The position numbers and the translations under genes were made by a program. 11,868 nucleotides of DNA from Gryganskiella cystojenkinii (taxonomy: Eukaryota > Mortierellomycota > Mortierellomycetes > Mortierellales > Mortierellaceae). Shown here piece by piece: positions 10,057 through 11,868 of the stretch. The notes beneath the pieces are model-generated. The model worked only from the letters and a program-made list of their open reading frames with translations. It was not told the DNA's origin and ran no database searches. The stretch covers positions 1 to 11,868 of the forward strand of contig JAAAIG010001040.1 of the NCBI GenBank assembly GCA_015852425.1, read 5' to 3'. Numbering within the stretch: the first letter of the stretch is position 1; every line of letters begins with the position of its first letter.

Positions 10057-11868
10057 CACGCATGATACTTTTCACAGCTACCAAAAGATTGACGGGATCC
10101 GGTAGATTCGCTGTTGGGTGGCACCTCGCCATAGTCCGGGACTGGACGGAGAAACGTGGCCTGTGGTCGAAATGCGAATTTTTCGTCGTTCATTCGATCC
10201 TGGATACATTTAGGTGTGTAATTCAATGCCACGGATCGGCATAGCCTGCTGACCCGGCCCTACGTTGCAAGAGATAACAAACAATGTTCGAGGTTCAGTA
10301 CAGATTGATGATAGCATATAATGAAAGTGCGTAAGCACAATACTGCTCTTGTTGTCTTACCCCTGCTCGTAATAGCAAGTCCAGGGATCGCGATTCTTCG
10401 ATCGCTAGATCTCTTCGATGAGTCCTTATTGTATGATACGACTCGACTGCTTGTTGGATTGTTCGTGTCCTGATGGATCGTAAGGATACCAGTGCCTCTG
10501 CTATTGCCAATGCGTCAAGAATAGTTTCGTCCGCTGCCTCTCCAAACACAGGAATCAACTATGAAGCAGGTAATAGACATGGAGAGGGTCAATAACCATC
10601 ATTTCGCAGCAGTACCTATCCCTCCCGAATTTCGACGAGTAGAATGGTCATTACCTTGCGACAAGCTGTTACAGGAAATAAAGGTTGAAGTGAAGATGTT
10701 AGCGTAACAGGCTCAATCCTGCAATTTTTCTCGTCGAATATGTGGTAACCGCCTTACCTTCACCAAGGAACAAGACGCGTGATGGTACTGATACAGGAAC
10801 AGGCGATTCAAGTCCTCGTTCCCAGCGTTTACAGGACATGTTCTCCTCTAGTGTCGAGTCCACTAGCTGTAACATGTTGCCTCCAATCGGGCAAACCATC
10901 CTTGGGGAGACATGATTCCTCATAGACCGAATCGCCTGTGTGTCCTGAGTCGATTTGAATTTCGGTGGCAGAGGTGACTTTTCAGAGAGACGAACACGTT
11001 TAGTCACTTGCCATGCTATCCTGTGGTCCACGAGGGTCGCTGCCCACCACTATGCATGAACGAAAAGCAAAGAGGTAATAGGAAAAAGAAGAGCAGTAAA
11101 AAAGGAAACATACCGAGGGTCAGATGATTATATAAGCATAGTGAGAGCAATCGGACTGTGTTCTGGATCCTCTCGAAAGCAGTCATGCTGCAAGGCGAAC
11201 TTTCTGCAAAACTGAAAGAAGAAAAAGGAAGCTTACTGTGAGTCCGCTTCGGTCGTCCAGCACAAGCCCCAATTGAGTTGTATCCTCCTTCATGAGTGGG
11301 TATCGTTGAGGGTCCAGGCGTTCTGTGGTGCCACAAAGGTAATGCTGCATCTCTCGAGTTCTAGAACTCTCTGATGCGACCGCCACGGATCCAGAGGTGT
11401 TACTTCTCAAATCCGAATCCAGGTCGAATTCCAAGGAGGCCAGCTTTTCTTGTAGGGCATCACCGACGTTACAGATCAAGAGGTGGCCCGAATAGGAGGA
11501 TCCGTCGGAACATTCCAAGGTGACGCCTCGCACCGGCGGCATTGGCGTTGTCCGGTTGTGGCTCGGCGAGGCTGCATTTTCTGGCTTTTCCTCTATGATA
11601 TCGTCGCCGATCATGTTGTCCCGCCTTTCATCGGATGTAAGTGGGATGCTGTCTATCCCGGAATCGACTGCAGTGTCGATATCGTGTTCTTTGTCAAGTG
11701 ATTGGTTTTCTGGAAGGATAGTTGTTTTGTTGATGGTCTTGCTAAATAGAATCTTGGACTCTGGCAGTTTTTCGAGCAACATGTCGCAGTACTCGGCTCT
11801 GGTCATGAATCTACTCCATGCTCCATATCTATCAGTGTGGTTTCGGTGGCAACGTGAAATGAAAAAAA
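10056..11868 (-). CDS. FAD-dependent monooxygenase-like protein, 5' end outside window
   Basis: Exons in reading order are 11868 (open at edge)-11237, 11049-10758, 10665-10655, 10558-10361 and 10259-10056. All introns are GT-AG (187, 92, 96 and 101 nt) and in phase, giving at least 444 residues. The N-terminal GxGxxG nucleotide fold should lie beyond the right edge. Visible family features of PHBH-type flavoproteins, common in Mortierella-like fungi, are DRYGAWSRFMTRAEYCDMLL, ILFSKTI, YSGHLLI, GTTERLDPQRYP, NHRIAW-like DHRIAWQV, LFLGEACRKLIPVFGEAADETILDA (equivalent of LGDACHK...GQGAN-AI-DA), and the C-terminal FRPQATFLRPVPDYG. Two flavin motifs deviate: the usual GADGA is CNVGDA, and GDACHK is GEACRK. 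An acidic insert of about 58 residues precedes GVTLEC. Substrate is unknown; activity may be altered. The edge exon might begin at an AG near 11830. Confidence 0.8.
10655..10665 (-). other. 11-nt microexon of the monooxygenase gene
   Basis: On the minus strand, CTTGTCGCAAG sits between an acceptor (tttcctgtaacag) and a donor (gtaatg). With the single G left from the preceding exon it encodes Ala-Cys-Arg-Lys, and the next exon starts in phase 0 with LIPVFGEAADE. Including it produces GEACRKLIPVFGEAAD, matching the family's GDACHK...GQGAN flavin-binding region. Skipping it (1 + 0 phase) would break the frame. This is strong indirect evidence that the exon is real. Confidence 0.8.
11114..11187 (-). 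other. Possible 74-nt cassette (poison) exon
   Basis: Inside the first visible intron (11236-11050), the minus strand has an acceptor-like ttgcag before 11187 and a GTATGT donor after 11114. Included after the phase-0 exon ending at 11237, it reads into a TAA within the 74 nt, so it would truncate the protein. Direct joining of 11237 to 11049 gives SGLTWWAATLVDHRIAWQV, which fits the family. The exon-like unit is therefore optional at best. Confidence 0.3.

Noticed and set aside
10699..11031. Reading the monooxygenase as a pseudogene because the frame runs into GEGKAVTTYS and a stop
   Set aside because: A GTAAGG donor lies at exactly this point, and the microexon plus the next exon restore the conserved motif in phase.
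11016..11336. 106-codon minus-strand frame spanning the first visible monooxygenase intron
   Set aside because: It is out of phase with both neighbouring exons, and direct splicing 11237 to 11049 reconstructs the family sequence. Only the 74-nt unit inside is kept, as a low-confidence cassette exon.

Overview
The window looks like nuclear DNA from a filamentous, probably early-diverging fungus. The supporting signs are genes split by GT-AG introns of about 90-360 nt (donors GTAAGT, GTATGT, GTAAGC), long pyrimidine-rich leaders, AATAAA poly(A) signals, a lysine gene of the fungal alpha-aminoadipate pathway and a fungal D-arabinono-1,4-lactone oxidase. The protein wording of the monooxygenase and of the LCL2-like gene reminds me most of Mortierellomycotina/Mucoromycota. 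That placement is an inference from memory, not a search.

Layout, left to right. Bases 1-368 are an upstream region with a perfect CACGTG-centred palindrome. Bases 369-2066 (+) hold a four-exon LYS12 gene (mitochondrial homoisocitrate dehydrogenase), followed by AATAAA signals near 2195. Bases 2202-4858 contain no gene I can recognise. This stretch has a 12-bp hairpin, a GT repeat, several splice-like signals on both strands and then an 840-nt pyrimidine-rich leader. Bases 4859-6042 (+) hold a four-exon gene for a 137-residue four-helix membrane protein. Bases 6498-7359 (-) hold a two-exon LCL2-like gene (Cys-rich ER/secretory domain behind a signal anchor). It diverges across 455 bp from a four-exon ALO1 gene at 7815-9941 (+). 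Convergent with ALO1, and only 114 bp away, is a minus-strand FAD-dependent monooxygenase-like gene (10056 to beyond the right edge). I reconstruct it as five exons within the window, including an 11-nt microexon that completes its flavin-binding motif.

The genes do not form an obvious pathway cluster: lysine synthesis, a small membrane protein, an ER quality-control-type protein, erythroascorbate synthesis and a flavoprotein. All five gene models have consistent reading phase across every intron, which is the main evidence for the exon boundaries. No CRISPR array, mobile element, rRNA or convincing tRNA was seen. I do not see a clearly new biological system. The most interesting points are the microexon, the altered FAD motifs in the right-hand gene, a possible frame-breaking cassette exon there, the overlapping 3' ends of the ALO1/monooxygenase pair, and the unexplained 2.6-kb stretch.
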